Below the pieces are notes generated by a model, which did no database searches, was not told the DNA's origin, and was given only the letters and a program-made list of their open reading frames with translations. The translations under genes were made by a program, and so were the position numbers. DNA of 36,509 bases, from assembly GCF_016591975.1 (NCBI RefSeq), contig NZ_AP024169.1, forward strand, positions 5,052,501 through 5,089,009. Direction: 5' to 3'. Shown here piece by piece: positions 15,789 to 24,654 of this stretch. Numbering within the stretch: the stretch's first letter is position 1; each line of letters starts with the position of its first letter. This DNA comes from Anaeromicropila herbilytica. Its GTDB lineage: Bacteria > Bacillota > Clostridia > Lachnospirales > Lachnospiraceae.

Positions 15789-16673
15789 CTACACTTCTGA
15801 AAAATCAATAAATCCTTGCATCCAAATGTTTCCCTTAAAACGTCTTCCAACAGATGGCTCTCCTAATAAATCTTCTTTATTAATACATATATTTAATATT
15901 AAGTCATTACACTCAATTAATAAATCATATATACTTTCCTTGGTAAATTCATTGTTTATCAATTTTGAATCAAGAATAGTTCCCAATATAGAGTAATTAT
16001 CAGATTCAGCACCATATGGTACAAATGAAGTATCTACAATCGAATAAATATCTTCATGTTTTGCCCGCTTCGAGATTAATGCATATAAATCAATATCGTC
16101 AATCGTTAAACTATCAATTGCATCTTGATTACCTTTTTTAGCTTCTGCTATAAGGTTATTTCTATACTTAGTATCAGCTTTATTATTACGTATCTGTTTT
16201 TCTGTTTTATCAAGAGGTAATAATATTTTACCTTCTATAGAAAGACCAGATAATGTCACTGGAACAATGATACTAGGGAAATCCTTTACCTTCTTTTTCT
16301 CTATATAATCGATCACATTTTGAAGATAAAATATTAAAGATACTCCCAAACGTATATCATCACACATACCAGTATATGAATCCGTATCTACTTTCTTATT
16401 TACTACAACATCCTCCTTCGCAGTCACCATCTGGCCACAAAAATGAGGAAAATAATGCTCCAAATGGAAGAAGCCAAATTCATCATATTCACCACGAATA
16501 GTAATTCCCATTCTTTCAGAAAAATTCTTTGTAATCTCGGTTAAGATTACCTTATCATTAACTTTTGTAGTTGTCTTATTTGTTGGTTCGTTCATAATAG
16601 TTCCAATAATTTTATCTAAATCACTTCTACTTCTAACATTACTAAATCCAATTGCTCTTAAATAGCTATGCAT
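15789..16673 (-). CDS. DUF3881 family protein
   Basis: The 294-aa soluble protein begins MHSYLRAIGFSNVRSRSDLDKIIGTI, which I recognise as the start of DUF3881, a family of unknown function largely confined to Lachnospiraceae and relatives. No catalytic motif is apparent. The middle reads HYFPHFCGQMVTAKEDVVVNKKVDTDSYTGMCDDIRLGVSLIFYLQN and the last third is acidic and helical. It has no signal peptide or membrane segment. The frame extends to GTG 16682, but ATG 16673 has GGTGAT at about 5 nt and gives the family N-terminus. It is probably monocistronic. The flanking genes are tRNA-Arg and an HD-GYP phosphodiesterase, both well separated. Confidence 0.78.
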   Translation of the reverse strand: MHSYLRAIGFSNVRSRSDLDKIIGTIMNEPTNKTTTKVNDKVILTEITKNFSERMGITIRGEYDEFGFFHLEHYFPHFCGQMVTAKEDVVVNKKVDTDSYTGMCDDIRLGVSLIFYLQNVIDYIEKKKVKDFPSIIVPVTLSGLSIEGKILLPLDKTEKQIRNNKADTKYRNNLIAEAKKGNQDAIDSLTIDDIDLYALISKRAKHEDIYSIVDTSFVPYGAESDNYSILGTILDSKLINNEFTKESIYDLLIECNDLILNICINKEDLLGEPSVGRRFKGNIWMQGFIDFSEV

Positions 16674-16840
16674 ACTTATCACCGCCTTCTATAAATATTA
16701 TTTATAATCATACATTTAAATTTTGTTTTATCACTAAATAGGTTACGTACTATTATATCAATTATAAACATATGCTTCAAGTAAAATTATATTGACAATT
16801 ATATAACTATGAATAACTTTGATTATTTTTATTCAAAACA

Positions 16841-16866
16841 AAATAGCTATAAATTTATAGCTATTT
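16841..16866 (-). terminator. Palindromic stem-loop after the HD-GYP gene
   Basis: AAATAGCTATAAATTTATAGCTATTT is a perfect palindrome. On the minus strand it runs into TTGTTTTG, 32 bases after the stop codon. The stem is AT-rich, so it may be a weak terminator. Confidence 0.5.
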
Positions 16867-16898
16867 AGATAATCTTTTTCAATGAAATAAAATTCATA

Positions 16899-17963
16899 TT
16901 AAATTTCTATTGTATCTACAATAAAAATATTAAGTATCTTTGTTAAATCCTTCTCCATCCAATTCTCTGTATTATTACCATCTTTATCTTTTACAATTCT
17001 AATTACCGGTCTTGCAGGAAAACCCGAATTTTGCCTTAATACAATTCCTATTTCTCCCTCATTAGTAATTACAGTAGAACTATTAGGAAAAACAGCAACA
17101 GATTTATTAAAAACATTTACTACATTCTGATCAAACCGAATTCCTGACTGGCTAAGAATATATTCTATCGTTTCATGTACTTTCATTGGTTTTGTAAAAG
17201 TTCCATATACAAGACGATCAAACTCATCACATACAGCAACAATTTTACTTTCAAGCTTAATTCTATCTCCTTTTAAATGAAAAGGATAACCTTCACCATT
17301 TATATTTTCATGATGTGATAAAATTATATCTTTTGAAATAGGACTTAACCAATCTTCTTTTTCAATAGCAGAATAACCATAAATAACGTGTTTTTTAATT
17401 TCCCTGCGTTCTAACTCAGAAAATTGATCAATGCTCTTATCTTGATAATTAAATGTTATATAATTATACCCTATATCATGTAGTAGACTCCCTATAGCAA
17501 TTTCCTGTACTCTTTTTTTTGATAGTTTTAATCTTAATGCAATTAGAACTGACAACGTACAAACATTTACACTGTGTGAGTAAAGGCTTTCACTCTTTTC
17601 TCTAACACCTGAAATGTTATACATAACCTCAGATTGTTCCAACATATCTAATATAATATCTTCTGCTACTATTTTTAACTTCTCCAATTTATTATTTCCA
17701 TTATAGAAATACTTTTGAATAGTATCTTTTACTACATTTTGACATTGTTCTTTGATCTGTTCTTCTATAATTTCATCTACTTTGATGCCTTTTCCTAAAT
17801 CATCATCAATATAAATATAACCAATATTTAACTCTTTTAGACGAGGAATATATTCTTTCTTTAAATAAGTTCCTTCTGACATTAAAACTATTCCCGTATC
17901 ACTCCACACATTCCTAGCTAACTTTTCATTTCCTTTAAGCGTATTAATTGATACTTTTCTCAT
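16899..17963 (-). CDS. HD-GYP domain protein, probable cyclic-di-GMP phosphodiesterase
   Basis: This 354-aa protein carries an HD-GYP domain that in its family hydrolyses c-di-GMP to pGpG or GMP. Residues ~1-105 form an N-terminal region (DUF3391-like in position) starting MRKVSINTLKGNEKLARNVWSDTGIVLMSEGTYLKKEYIPRLKELNIGYIYI. The HD core follows, with HSVNVCTLSVLIALRL, LLHDIGYN (the HD pair), HVIYGYSAIE, SHHENINGEGYP (the diagnostic HHExxxGxGYP) and VAVCDEFDRL. All metal-binding positions appear intact, so activity is likely. No membrane segment or receiver domain is present, so any input is cytoplasmic. GGTGAT precedes ATG 17963. The C-terminal 60 residues (NEGEIGIVLRQNSGFPARPVIRIV) form a small beta domain typical of clostridial versions. 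Confidence 0.92.
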   Translation of the reverse strand: MRKVSINTLKGNEKLARNVWSDTGIVLMSEGTYLKKEYIPRLKELNIGYIYIDDDLGKGIKVDEIIEEQIKEQCQNVVKDTIQKYFYNGNNKLEKLKIVAEDIILDMLEQSEVMYNISGVREKSESLYSHSVNVCTLSVLIALRLKLSKKRVQEIAIGSLLHDIGYNYITFNYQDKSIDQFSELERREIKKHVIYGYSAIEKEDWLSPISKDIILSHHENINGEGYPFHLKGDRIKLESKIVAVCDEFDRLVYGTFTKPMKVHETIEYILSQSGIRFDQNVVNVFNKSVAVFPNSSTVITNEGEIGIVLRQNSGFPARPVIRIVKDKDGNNTENWMEKDLTKILNIFIVDTIEI

Positions 17964-18273
17964 ATTATCACCATCTCATTAAATTGCATGCAAATTCTTA
18001 TACATTATTCCTATTTATATACAATAATACTACATAATTAATTAAATCTCTACTACTAAATAAATGATTCTTCAAATATACCCAATTATGTATTTTGATA
18101 AAAAATTATATTAAAGTATTAATACTATTATTATTTGCTTTAATATAATTTACAAACCATATCTATACCATTATATACTAAATTGTGTTTATTTCATATA
18201 TTACACATTTCCTATATTTTAGTACTTGCATTTTTGTATATTTTATTTTTAGATATAATTCAACAAAACCATT
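17964..18273. other. AT-rich intergenic region between HD-GYP and adhE genes
   Basis: About 310 bases of AT-rich DNA that must hold the HD-GYP promoter. I see no open reading frame, tRNA or clear hairpin. Confidence 0.5.
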
Positions 18274-18305
18274 TTAAAAAAGCCATCTCTATATGAGATG
18301 GCTTT
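18274..18305 (-). terminator. Terminator of adhE
   Basis: On the minus strand AAAGCCATCTC and its complement (11 bp, 18305-18295 with 18289-18279) have a 5-nt loop, and the 3' arm runs into TTTTTTAAAA. It lies about 20 bases after the adhE stop. Confidence 0.92.
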
Positions 18306-18324
18306 CTAAATATTTTATATATAA

Positions 18325-20964
18325 TTATTTACCATAGTAAACTTTTAAATACATTTCTTTCATTTCTTTCATTAATGGGTATCTTGGGTTAGCACCTGTA
18401 CATTGATCATCAAATGCTTGCTCAACCATTGAATCAAGAGTATCAAGGAATGCCTTTTCATCAATTCCGTATTCAGCAATTGATTTTTTGATTCCAACTT
18501 TAGCTTTTAATTCATCAATAGCTTTTAAGAAGTTATCAAATTTTTCTTGATCATTTTTACCTTGAATTCCTACGAAGTTAGCACATTCTACATATCTTTC
18601 TAATGTATGTGGATATTGATATTGTGAGAATGTTCCCATTTTTGTTGGAATTGCAACAGCATTAAATTTCATAATTTCTGTTATTAATAATGCATTAGCA
18701 ACACCATGTGGTAAGTGGTGGAAAGCACCTAATTTATGAGCCATTGAGTGACATAATCCAAGGAATGAGTTAGCGAATGCCATACCAGCTAAAGTAGATG
18801 CATCTGCCATCTTTTCTCTTGCGATTGGATCTTCTGAACCTTTTTCATATGCATCTGGTAAATAAGCAAAGATATTCTTCATAGCTTTTAATGCTAAACC
18901 ATCTGTATAGTCAGTAGCCATAATTGAAGCATATGCTTCTAATGCATGTGTAAGAGCATCGATACCAGAAGCACTTGTTAATCCTTTTGGTTGGCTCATC
19001 ATCATATCAGCATCAATAATAGCCATCTTAGGAAGTAATTCATAATCAGCTAATGGATATTTGTGTCCAGTTTTTTCGTCAGTGATAACTGCGAATGGTG
19101 TTACTTCTGAACCAGTACCTGATGATGTTGGAACAGCTATAAAGTAAGCTTTTTCACCCATTTTAGGGAATGTGTAGACACGTTTTCTAATATCCATGAA
19201 TCTCATAGCCATATCCATGAAGTCAGCTTCTGGATGTTCGTACATTACCCACATAATCTTACCAGCATCCATTGCAGAACCACCACCGATAGCAATGATA
19301 CAATCTGGTTCGAATGATCTCATAGCTTTAGCACCTTCTTTAGCACAAGCTAAAGTTGGATCTGGAGCTACTTCATAGAAAGTAGTATGTTGAATACCCA
19401 TTGCATCTAATTGATCTGTAACACATTTAGTATATCCATTTTTATATAAGAAGGAGTCAGTTACGATAAATGCTTTTTTCTTACCCATTACGTTCTTTAA
19501 TTCATCAAGAGCTACAGGTAAACATCCTTTCTTAAAGTAAACTTTTTCAGGTGCTCTAAACCAAAGCATATTTTCTCTCCTCTCAGCAACTGTCTTAATA
19601 TTGATAAGGTGTTTTACTCCAACGTTTTCTGATACAGAGTTTCCACCCCATGATCCACAACCAAGAGTTAAAGATGGTGCTAAACCGAAGTTATAGATAT
19701 CTCCAATACCACCTTGTGCTGCTGGAGTATTGATAAGAATTCTACAAGTCTTCATTGCAGCTTGGAATTTATCCATTTTTTCTTTACCAGTACCTACATT
19801 AATATATAATGAAGAAGTATGGCCATATCCACCGTCAGCTACAAGTCTTTCAGCTTTTGCAACAGCTTCATCAAATGATGATGCTTTGTACATAGCTAAT
19901 ACTGGAGAAAGTTTTTCATGTGCAAATTGTTCTTCTAATTCAACTGATTCAACTTCACCAATAAGAACTTTAGCTGATTCAGGAATATCAAATCCAGCTA
20001 ATTTAGCAATTGTATGAGCACTTTGACCAACGATCTTAGCGTTAAGAGCACCATTGATAAGAATAGTTTCTCTAACTTTTTGAGTTTCTTCTTTATTACA
20101 AATATAACATCCACGATCTAAGAATTCTTTTCTTACTTGATCATAGATTTTATCGCTTACGATAACTGATTGTTCTGACGCACAAATCATACCATTATCA
20201 AATGTTTTTGAGTGAATTAATGAGTTAACAGCTAATCTAACATCACAAGATTCATCCATGATTACTGGAGTATTACCTGCACCAACACCTAGTGCTGGTT
20301 TACCTGATGAATAAGCAGCTTTAACCATACCAGGACCACCTGTAGCTAAGATAGTGTCTGCACTCTTCATTACTTCGTTAGTAAGTTCAAGTGAAGGAAC
20401 GTCAATCCATCCAATAATTCCAGCTGGAGCTCCTGCTGCTACTGCTGCATCTAGAACAACTTTAGCTGCTGCAATTGTTGAATTTTTAGCACGTGGATGT
20501 GGACTAATAATAATAGCATTTCTAGTTTTAAGACAAATTAATGTTTTGAAGATTGCTGTTGATGTTGGATTAGTAGTAGGAATAACTGCTGCTACTAGAC
20601 CGATTGGTTCAGCGATTTTCTTAATACCAAATGATGTATCTTCTTCAAGAACACCACATGTTTTTGTATCTTTATATGCATTGTAAATATACTCAGCTGC
20701 ATAGTGATTTTTAATTACTTTATCTTCAACAATACCCATTCCAGTTTCTTCAACTGCCATTTTAGCTAAAGGTATTCTTTGTTTATTAGCTGCTGTAGCT
20801 GCAGCTAAGAAGATTTTATCAACTTGTTCTTGAGTATAAGTAGCAAATATTCTTTGAGCTTCTCTAATCTCATTCATTTTAGCAACTAGCGCATCAACAC
20901 TATCTACTAATCCTGTTGTAGCCTGTACTTTGATTTCTTCTTGTACTTGATCTTTTTTTGCCAT
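18325..20964 (-). CDS. adhE: Bifunctional acetaldehyde-CoA / alcohol dehydrogenase
   Basis: This 879-aa fusion enzyme reduces acetyl-CoA to acetaldehyde and then ethanol, using two NADH. It is the main ethanol route in fermenting clostridia and assembles into spirosomes. The N-terminal aldehyde dehydrogenase domain (about 20-450) has its catalytic cysteine at Cys261 in NGMICASEQS. The C-terminal iron-dependent alcohol dehydrogenase (about 465-879) has GGGSAMDAGKIMW (NAD binding), GTGSEVTPFAVI, and the metal-ligand segments GIDALTHALEAY and LGLCHSMAHKLGAFHHLPHG. Length and domain order are normal and I see no disrupted motif. AGGAGG lies 10 nt before the ATG. The promoter overlaps a Rex-type operator, which suggests de-repression when NADH is high. 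The gene is followed by its own terminator, so it is monocistronic. Confidence 0.98.
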   Translation of the reverse strand: MAKKDQVQEEIKVQATTGLVDSVDALVAKMNEIREAQRIFATYTQEQVDKIFLAAATAANKQRIPLAKMAVEETGMGIVEDKVIKNHYAAEYIYNAYKDTKTCGVLEEDTSFGIKKIAEPIGLVAAVIPTTNPTSTAIFKTLICLKTRNAIIISPHPRAKNSTIAAAKVVLDAAVAAGAPAGIIGWIDVPSLELTNEVMKSADTILATGGPGMVKAAYSSGKPALGVGAGNTPVIMDESCDVRLAVNSLIHSKTFDNGMICASEQSVIVSDKIYDQVRKEFLDRGCYICNKEETQKVRETILINGALNAKIVGQSAHTIAKLAGFDIPESAKVLIGEVESVELEEQFAHEKLSPVLAMYKASSFDEAVAKAERLVADGGYGHTSSLYINVGTGKEKMDKFQAAMKTCRILINTPAAQGGIGDIYNFGLAPSLTLGCGSWGGNSVSENVGVKHLINIKTVAERRENMLWFRAPEKVYFKKGCLPVALDELKNVMGKKKAFIVTDSFLYKNGYTKCVTDQLDAMGIQHTTFYEVAPDPTLACAKEGAKAMRSFEPDCIIAIGGGSAMDAGKIMWVMYEHPEADFMDMAMRFMDIRKRVYTFPKMGEKAYFIAVPTSSGTGSEVTPFAVITDEKTGHKYPLADYELLPKMAIIDADMMMSQPKGLTSASGIDALTHALEAYASIMATDYTDGLALKAMKNIFAYLPDAYEKGSEDPIAREKMADASTLAGMAFANSFLGLCHSMAHKLGAFHHLPHGVANALLITEIMKFNAVAIPTKMGTFSQYQYPHTLERYVECANFVGIQGKNDQEKFDNFLKAIDELKAKVGIKKSIAEYGIDEKAFLDTLDSMVEQAFDDQCTGANPRYPLMKEMKEMYLKVYYGK

Positions 20965-21008
20965 GATGGATTATCCTCCTAATTTGAAATACTATTGTTA
21001 TGTTAATT

Positions 21009-21026
21009 GTGTCAAAAAATTAACAA
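21009..21026. promoter_or_regulatory. Candidate Rex operator in the adhE leader
   Basis: On the minus strand TTGTTAA-TTTT-TTGACAC matches 12 of 14 fixed positions of the Rex consensus TTGTTAANNNNTTAACAA. It lies between the predicted transcription start (about 21056) and the ribosome binding site, where bound repressor could block elongation. Confidence 0.6.
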
Positions 21027-21062
21027 TATGATTTGTCAATCAATTATTTATTAACTACTTTG

Positions 21063-21091
21063 ATTATATTAGTTTGTTAATAATTTGTCAA
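21063..21091 (-). promoter_or_regulatory. adhE promoter overlapping a Rex-type operator
   Basis: On the minus strand the promoter has both consensus hexamers, TTGACA (21091-21086) and TATAAT (21068-21063), with a 17-nt spacer. The plus strand at 21074-21091 reads TTGTTAA-TAAT-TTGTCAA, matching 12 of 14 fixed positions of the Rex consensus and covering the -35 box. Rex is the NADH-sensing repressor known to control adhE in clostridia. Confidence 0.8.
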
Positions 21092-21733
21092 TATTAACTT
21101 TATTATAAAATCTTATAGTAATTTCTATTCTTAAGTTATGCATTTTATAATAATTGTTCTATCAATTTAATGGTATATTTAGTAGTAATTCTATAATTCA
21201 AAGAATATTTTGCTCTTACATATATCTAATTTAACTTAAAATAAGGTATTTTCTTATCTGAATTTGTCTGTTTTTTAAAATTATTATAATTCAACTTTAT
21301 TTCTATTAATATTTTATTTGATATTTTTTTAACATATATCTATTTGTATATTGTATACTTTATACTATAATATCCGTTTTTATGACATCCTTTCTTTAAT
21401 AATATTGTTATTTTATTATCAATCTTTTTATTTAACTATATTTCTATATATCTATAATTTTTTTTTATATATAGTAGAACCTTGCCATATAATAATTTTT
21501 TTATGTTATATCTATTATTATATCTTAAAGTTCTTTTTTTATGTATTAGTATTTATTTTTCTACAAAAATAGACTTTTTAATTATTATAATGCTTCTAAT
21601 ATATATATTCTTTATCTTTATACTAAACAAAATGTAAATTATATTATACATTTTATATATCAGTTATAATATATAAGTCACTGTACTTTGTAATTACTTT
21701 TTTAAACAACTTTGTAATTATATATATTTAGGT
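21092..21733. other. Gene-free, extremely AT-rich stretch upstream of adhE
   Basis: About 640 bases are almost all A and T, with T-rich runs on the plus strand around 21290-21600. Open frames in it encode only Phe/Leu/Ile/Tyr-rich strings with no ribosome binding site, so they are composition artefacts. I see no RNA gene or repeat unit. Confidence 0.5.
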
Positions 21734-21736
21734 ACA

Positions 21737-21782
21737 AAAAAAGAGAACAATAATATGTATAGTTATCATAGTTCTCTTTTTT
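21737..21782. terminator. Terminator of the parAB-DUF4446 unit
   Basis: A 12-bp stem (AAAAAAGAGAAC, 21737-21748, with its complement at 21771-21782) has an AT-rich loop. On the minus strand the hairpin ends in TTTTTTTG, 8 nt after the DUF4446 stop. Confidence 0.85.
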
Positions 21783-21789
21783 CTTTTAC

Positions 21790-22302
21790 TTATTCTATAT
21801 ATTTCTTACTTGCTATTGCATCTTCTAATGATTTTTTTTCTTCGTCTGATAGAACAACAAAAGATTCACCTTTTATAATTTCTTTTACATACGTGTAGCA
21901 ACCTTCTCTACTACTATGCATTGAATTAATTATAAAACCATCATTCTCTTTATTTAATAGTGTTAACGCAAAGCTAAGCTTTCCGCCCATCTCTTTAAAT
22001 GCATCATATTTAACAATCCCTACTTTTTGGTATGTTACTAACAGTGTTGTATCAATTATATCTAACTTAGATTTAATAGATGATATATCTTCTTTTACTT
22101 GATCAACTTCTTCAAATTTATCTAATATTTGCTTTTCAATTGTTTTTCCATCTGCACCAGACATAAATAAATTATACTTTTTCTTTAATTTGGATTGTTT
22201 TATCATTGTTATAATCAATAATAATAATACAATAAATGTGAGTCCAGATAGTCCAATCAAGACGTATCCTATGTCAATTCCTAAGTTATTAAATAAATCC
22301 AT
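21790..22302 (-). CDS. DUF4446 family membrane protein
   Basis: The 170-aa protein has one N-terminal membrane helix (about residues 12-34, YVLIGLSGLTFIVLLLLIITMI) and a cytoplasmic coiled-coil linker. The conserved C-terminal domain reads YQKVGIVKYDAFKEMGGKLSFALTLLNKENDGFIINSMHSSREGCYTYVKEIIKGES...LSDEEKKSLEDAI. This matches DUF4446, a family of unknown function that in many clostridia follows parAB near the origin. It is the last gene of parA-parB-DUF4446, with 109 bases between it and parB. Conserved linkage hints at a chromosome-segregation or membrane role, but no activity is known to me. The terminator is at 21737-21782. Confidence 0.9.
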   Translation of the reverse strand: MDLFNNLGIDIGYVLIGLSGLTFIVLLLLIITMIKQSKLKKKYNLFMSGADGKTIEKQILDKFEEVDQVKEDISSIKSKLDIIDTTLLVTYQKVGIVKYDAFKEMGGKLSFALTLLNKENDGFIINSMHSSREGCYTYVKEIIKGESFVVLSDEEKKSLEDAIASKKYIE

Positions 22303-22411
22303 TTTTATTCTCCTTAATTTACATTTTATCCGAATTTATATTGTTTTATACTTCTTCAATTATACTACCCCTAGTCTATCTTGTAACTCTTATGCTAGGA
22401 ATATGTATGTG

Positions 22412-23299
22412 CTATGCTTGTATAGTTTCAAATAACTCAATTATTCTTTCTAATTCATCATTCGAATAATATTCGATCTCTATTTTTCCTTTATTTCTAT
22501 TTTTCTTATTTATAGAAACCTTAGTACCAAAGATACCTTTTATTTTTTCTTCTATATCTTTATAGACAAGGCTATCATCTATTTCATTCTCTTTTTTTAT
22601 TTTGTCATCAGGAGCTTCCATTATTTTTTTTATTAATTTTTCAGTCTCACGTACACTAAGATTTTCATCAAAAATCTTCATAGCAATACTATACTGAACT
22701 TCTTTGTCTTCAATTGGAATTATAGTTCTTGCATGCCCTGTTGATATCATATCATCAATTAGCATCTGCTGTATCCTTGCATCTAACTTTAATAATCGAA
22801 TTGAATTCGTAACAGCAGCTCTACTTTTAGATACTCTCTCAGCGACCTCATCTTGTTTTAGATTAAATTCGTTAATTAGTCTTTGATACGCAAGTGCTTC
22901 TTCTATTGCATTTAAATCTTCTCTTTGTATATTTTCTATTAATGATATCTCTACTATTTGCTGAGACGTATAATTTTTTACAATACATGGTACTTGCTTA
23001 AGCCCTGCCAACTTTGCAGCTCTCCATCTTCTTTCACCAGCTATAATTTCATAATTTTTTTCTTTTTTTTGTATAACCAATGGTTGGATAATACCAAATT
23101 CTTTTATTGAATCTGATAATTCTAATAAAGCATCGTCGTCAAAGTTTTTACGTGGTTGAGACATATTTGGTTCAATTTCACTTATGTCAATTAATGTTTC
23201 ACGTGAAACATTATCCAAATTATCCTCATTTTTAACTTTGTTAACTTTTTCAGGTATCATAGAATCTAAACCTTTACCCAAACCTTTTTTTGCTACCAT
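22412..23299 (-). CDS. parB: Chromosome partitioning protein ParB (Spo0J)
   Basis: This 295-aa CTP-dependent DNA clamp loads at parS, spreads, and recruits SMC/condensin to the origin region. The N-terminal KGLGKGLDSMIP is the ParA-stimulating peptide. The CTPase/ParB-N domain contains QPRKNF, IIAGERRWRAAKLAG (the GERRxRA box) and the EISLIENIQREDLNAIEEA region. A helix-turn-helix follows (LKQDEVAERVSKSRAAVTNSIRLLKL), then a C-terminal dimerisation segment with a basic patch. A perfect parS site lies inside the gene (23195-23210) and encodes residues of NVSRET near the N-terminus. The ATG is 3 nt after the parA stop, so translation is coupled. Confidence 0.96.
   Translation of the reverse strand: MVAKKGLGKGLDSMIPEKVNKVKNEDNLDNVSRETLIDISEIEPNMSQPRKNFDDDALLELSDSIKEFGIIQPLVIQKKEKNYEIIAGERRWRAAKLAGLKQVPCIVKNYTSQQIVEISLIENIQREDLNAIEEALAYQRLINEFNLKQDEVAERVSKSRAAVTNSIRLLKLDARIQQMLIDDMISTGHARTIIPIEDKEVQYSIAMKIFDENLSVRETEKLIKKIMEAPDDKIKKENEIDDSLVYKDIEEKIKGIFGTKVSINKKNRNKGKIEIEYYSNDELERIIELFETIQA
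23195..23210. promoter_or_regulatory. parS site 1, inside parB
   Basis: TGTTTCACGTGAAACA is a perfect 16-bp palindrome identical to the Firmicutes parS consensus. It is in frame within the ParB N-terminal coding region (NVSRET). Confidence 0.95.
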
Positions 23300-23302
23300 A
23301 TA

Positions 23303-24070
23303 TTATTCCTCTTCTCTTCCAATTACTTCATCAGCCAAATCACGATATCCATCTGCTCCAGTAGATTTAGGATCATAAATATTAATAGGTAGTCCGTGAC
23401 TAGGAGCTTCTGCTAAACGAACATTTCTTGGTATGATTGACTTATATATACGCTGTTCCAGGTTTTCTTTAACATTTTCAACTACCTGTAATGATAGATT
23501 TGTTCTTGCATCGTACATAGTGAACACAACACCTTCTATTTCCAAGTTAGGGTTCAACCTATTTCTAACTAAATTTATTGTGTGAATTAATTGACTTAAT
23601 CCTTCTAATGCGTAATATTCACATTGAATTGGCACTAAAACAGTATTTGCTGTTGTCATAGCATTCACAGTTAATGTATTTAAAGATGGAGGACAGTCTA
23701 TTATAATATAATCATAATCCATTACAATTTCATTAACTTTCTTTTTTAGTATGTATTCTTTTTCTTCAATACCTATTAGCTCTATTTCAGCACCAGCCAA
23801 ATTTACATTTGATGCGATTATAGATAAATTTTCAAATATATTTGTAATTATACATTCTTGTATTGATGCATTACCTATCATCAGTTCATATACTGTATTC
23901 TCAATATTATTCTTGTCTACTCCAAGACCACTTGAAGTATTACCCTGGGGATCAATATCTATAGTTAATACTTTTTTACCTTTTTCAGCTAGACAAGATG
24001 ATAAATTGATAGCTGTAGTTGTCTTACCGACACCACCCTTTTGATTTGCGACTGCTATTATACGGCCCAT
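23303..24070 (-). CDS. parA: Chromosome partitioning ATPase ParA (Soj)
   Basis: This 255-aa deviant-Walker ATPase acts with ParB in origin segregation and regulates DnaA. Walker A is KGGVGKTTTAINL at about residues 11-23, with the signature lysine of the ParA/MinD family. The switch I region is DIDPQGNTSSGLG, Walker B is YIIIDCPPSLNTLTVNAMTTA, and the later PIQCEYYALEGLSQLIHTI and PRNVRLAEAPSHGLPI segments are typical of Soj. There is no N-terminal helix-turn-helix, so this is the small chromosomal type. GGAGGGG lies 7 nt before the ATG. It overlaps functionally with parB (3-nt gap). parS site 2 lies about 290 bases upstream. Confidence 0.97.
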   Translation of the reverse strand: MGRIIAVANQKGGVGKTTTAINLSSCLAEKGKKVLTIDIDPQGNTSSGLGVDKNNIENTVYELMIGNASIQECIITNIFENLSIIASNVNLAGAEIELIGIEEKEYILKKKVNEIVMDYDYIIIDCPPSLNTLTVNAMTTANTVLVPIQCEYYALEGLSQLIHTINLVRNRLNPNLEIEGVVFTMYDARTNLSLQVVENVKENLEQRIYKSIIPRNVRLAEAPSHGLPINIYDPKSTGADGYRDLADEVIGREEE

Positions 24071-24654
24071 AAAATCCCCTCCTTTTTGAAAAATTCATTT
24101 AAACCAAATTGTCATATTGATATTACTATATATTACATTGTTACACTAATAAATATTATATCATTTAATATTTTTTATATCTATAGTAAATTACTATATT
24201 TTATATGTTTGTGTAGATGATTATCAGTCAATTACAATTTAAGATTCCATTTTTACTTTTTTTGTCTTTCTCAAACTTATACATCTAGAGACATATTATA
24301 TTATTTTATCAATCATTAGTTTATTTTACACATTCAACGTAATTTTGGCATTTATAAAATGTTTCACGTGAAACATTTTAACTAATAGATATATATTTAT
24401 ATATTATAATAGTTATCGATTATCTCAAATAGATTTCTCATTTAGTATATTAAAGTATATAATGACTTAATGGTTAATTTGTCTTATCACTTTCTTATAT
24501 ATTAAAAATCAAATAAACAAGAAAATTGTTACTTGTTTAAAAGAACATTAATCTCAATTAATATATATATAATAAATATATTTTAATAAAATAATCTTTC
24601 ATATATATTTAGTTAAACTGATAATTTATACTTATTTTATTTTATTTTATATAA
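24071..24654. other. AT-rich region upstream of parA
   Basis: About 580 bases without an open frame, holding the parA ribosome binding site, presumably its promoter, and parS site 2 (24360-24375). I see no other structured element. The left boundary of the group II intron remnant is at about 24655. Confidence 0.6.
24360..24375. promoter_or_regulatory. parS site 2, upstream of parA
   Basis: TGTTTCACGTGAAACA, identical to the other two copies. It is intergenic, about 290 bases before the parA start, where ParB binding might also influence the operon. Confidence 0.95.

Noticed and set aside
19730..20017. Several 60-110 codon plus-strand frames inside adhE (also 19196-19378 and 20354-20686)
   Set aside because: Antisense shadows of the adhE coding frame, with no start signals of their own.
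21351..21572. 73-codon plus-strand frame in the AT-rich spacer
   Set aside because: Composition artefact: nearly all Phe, Tyr, Leu and Ile, and no ribosome binding site.
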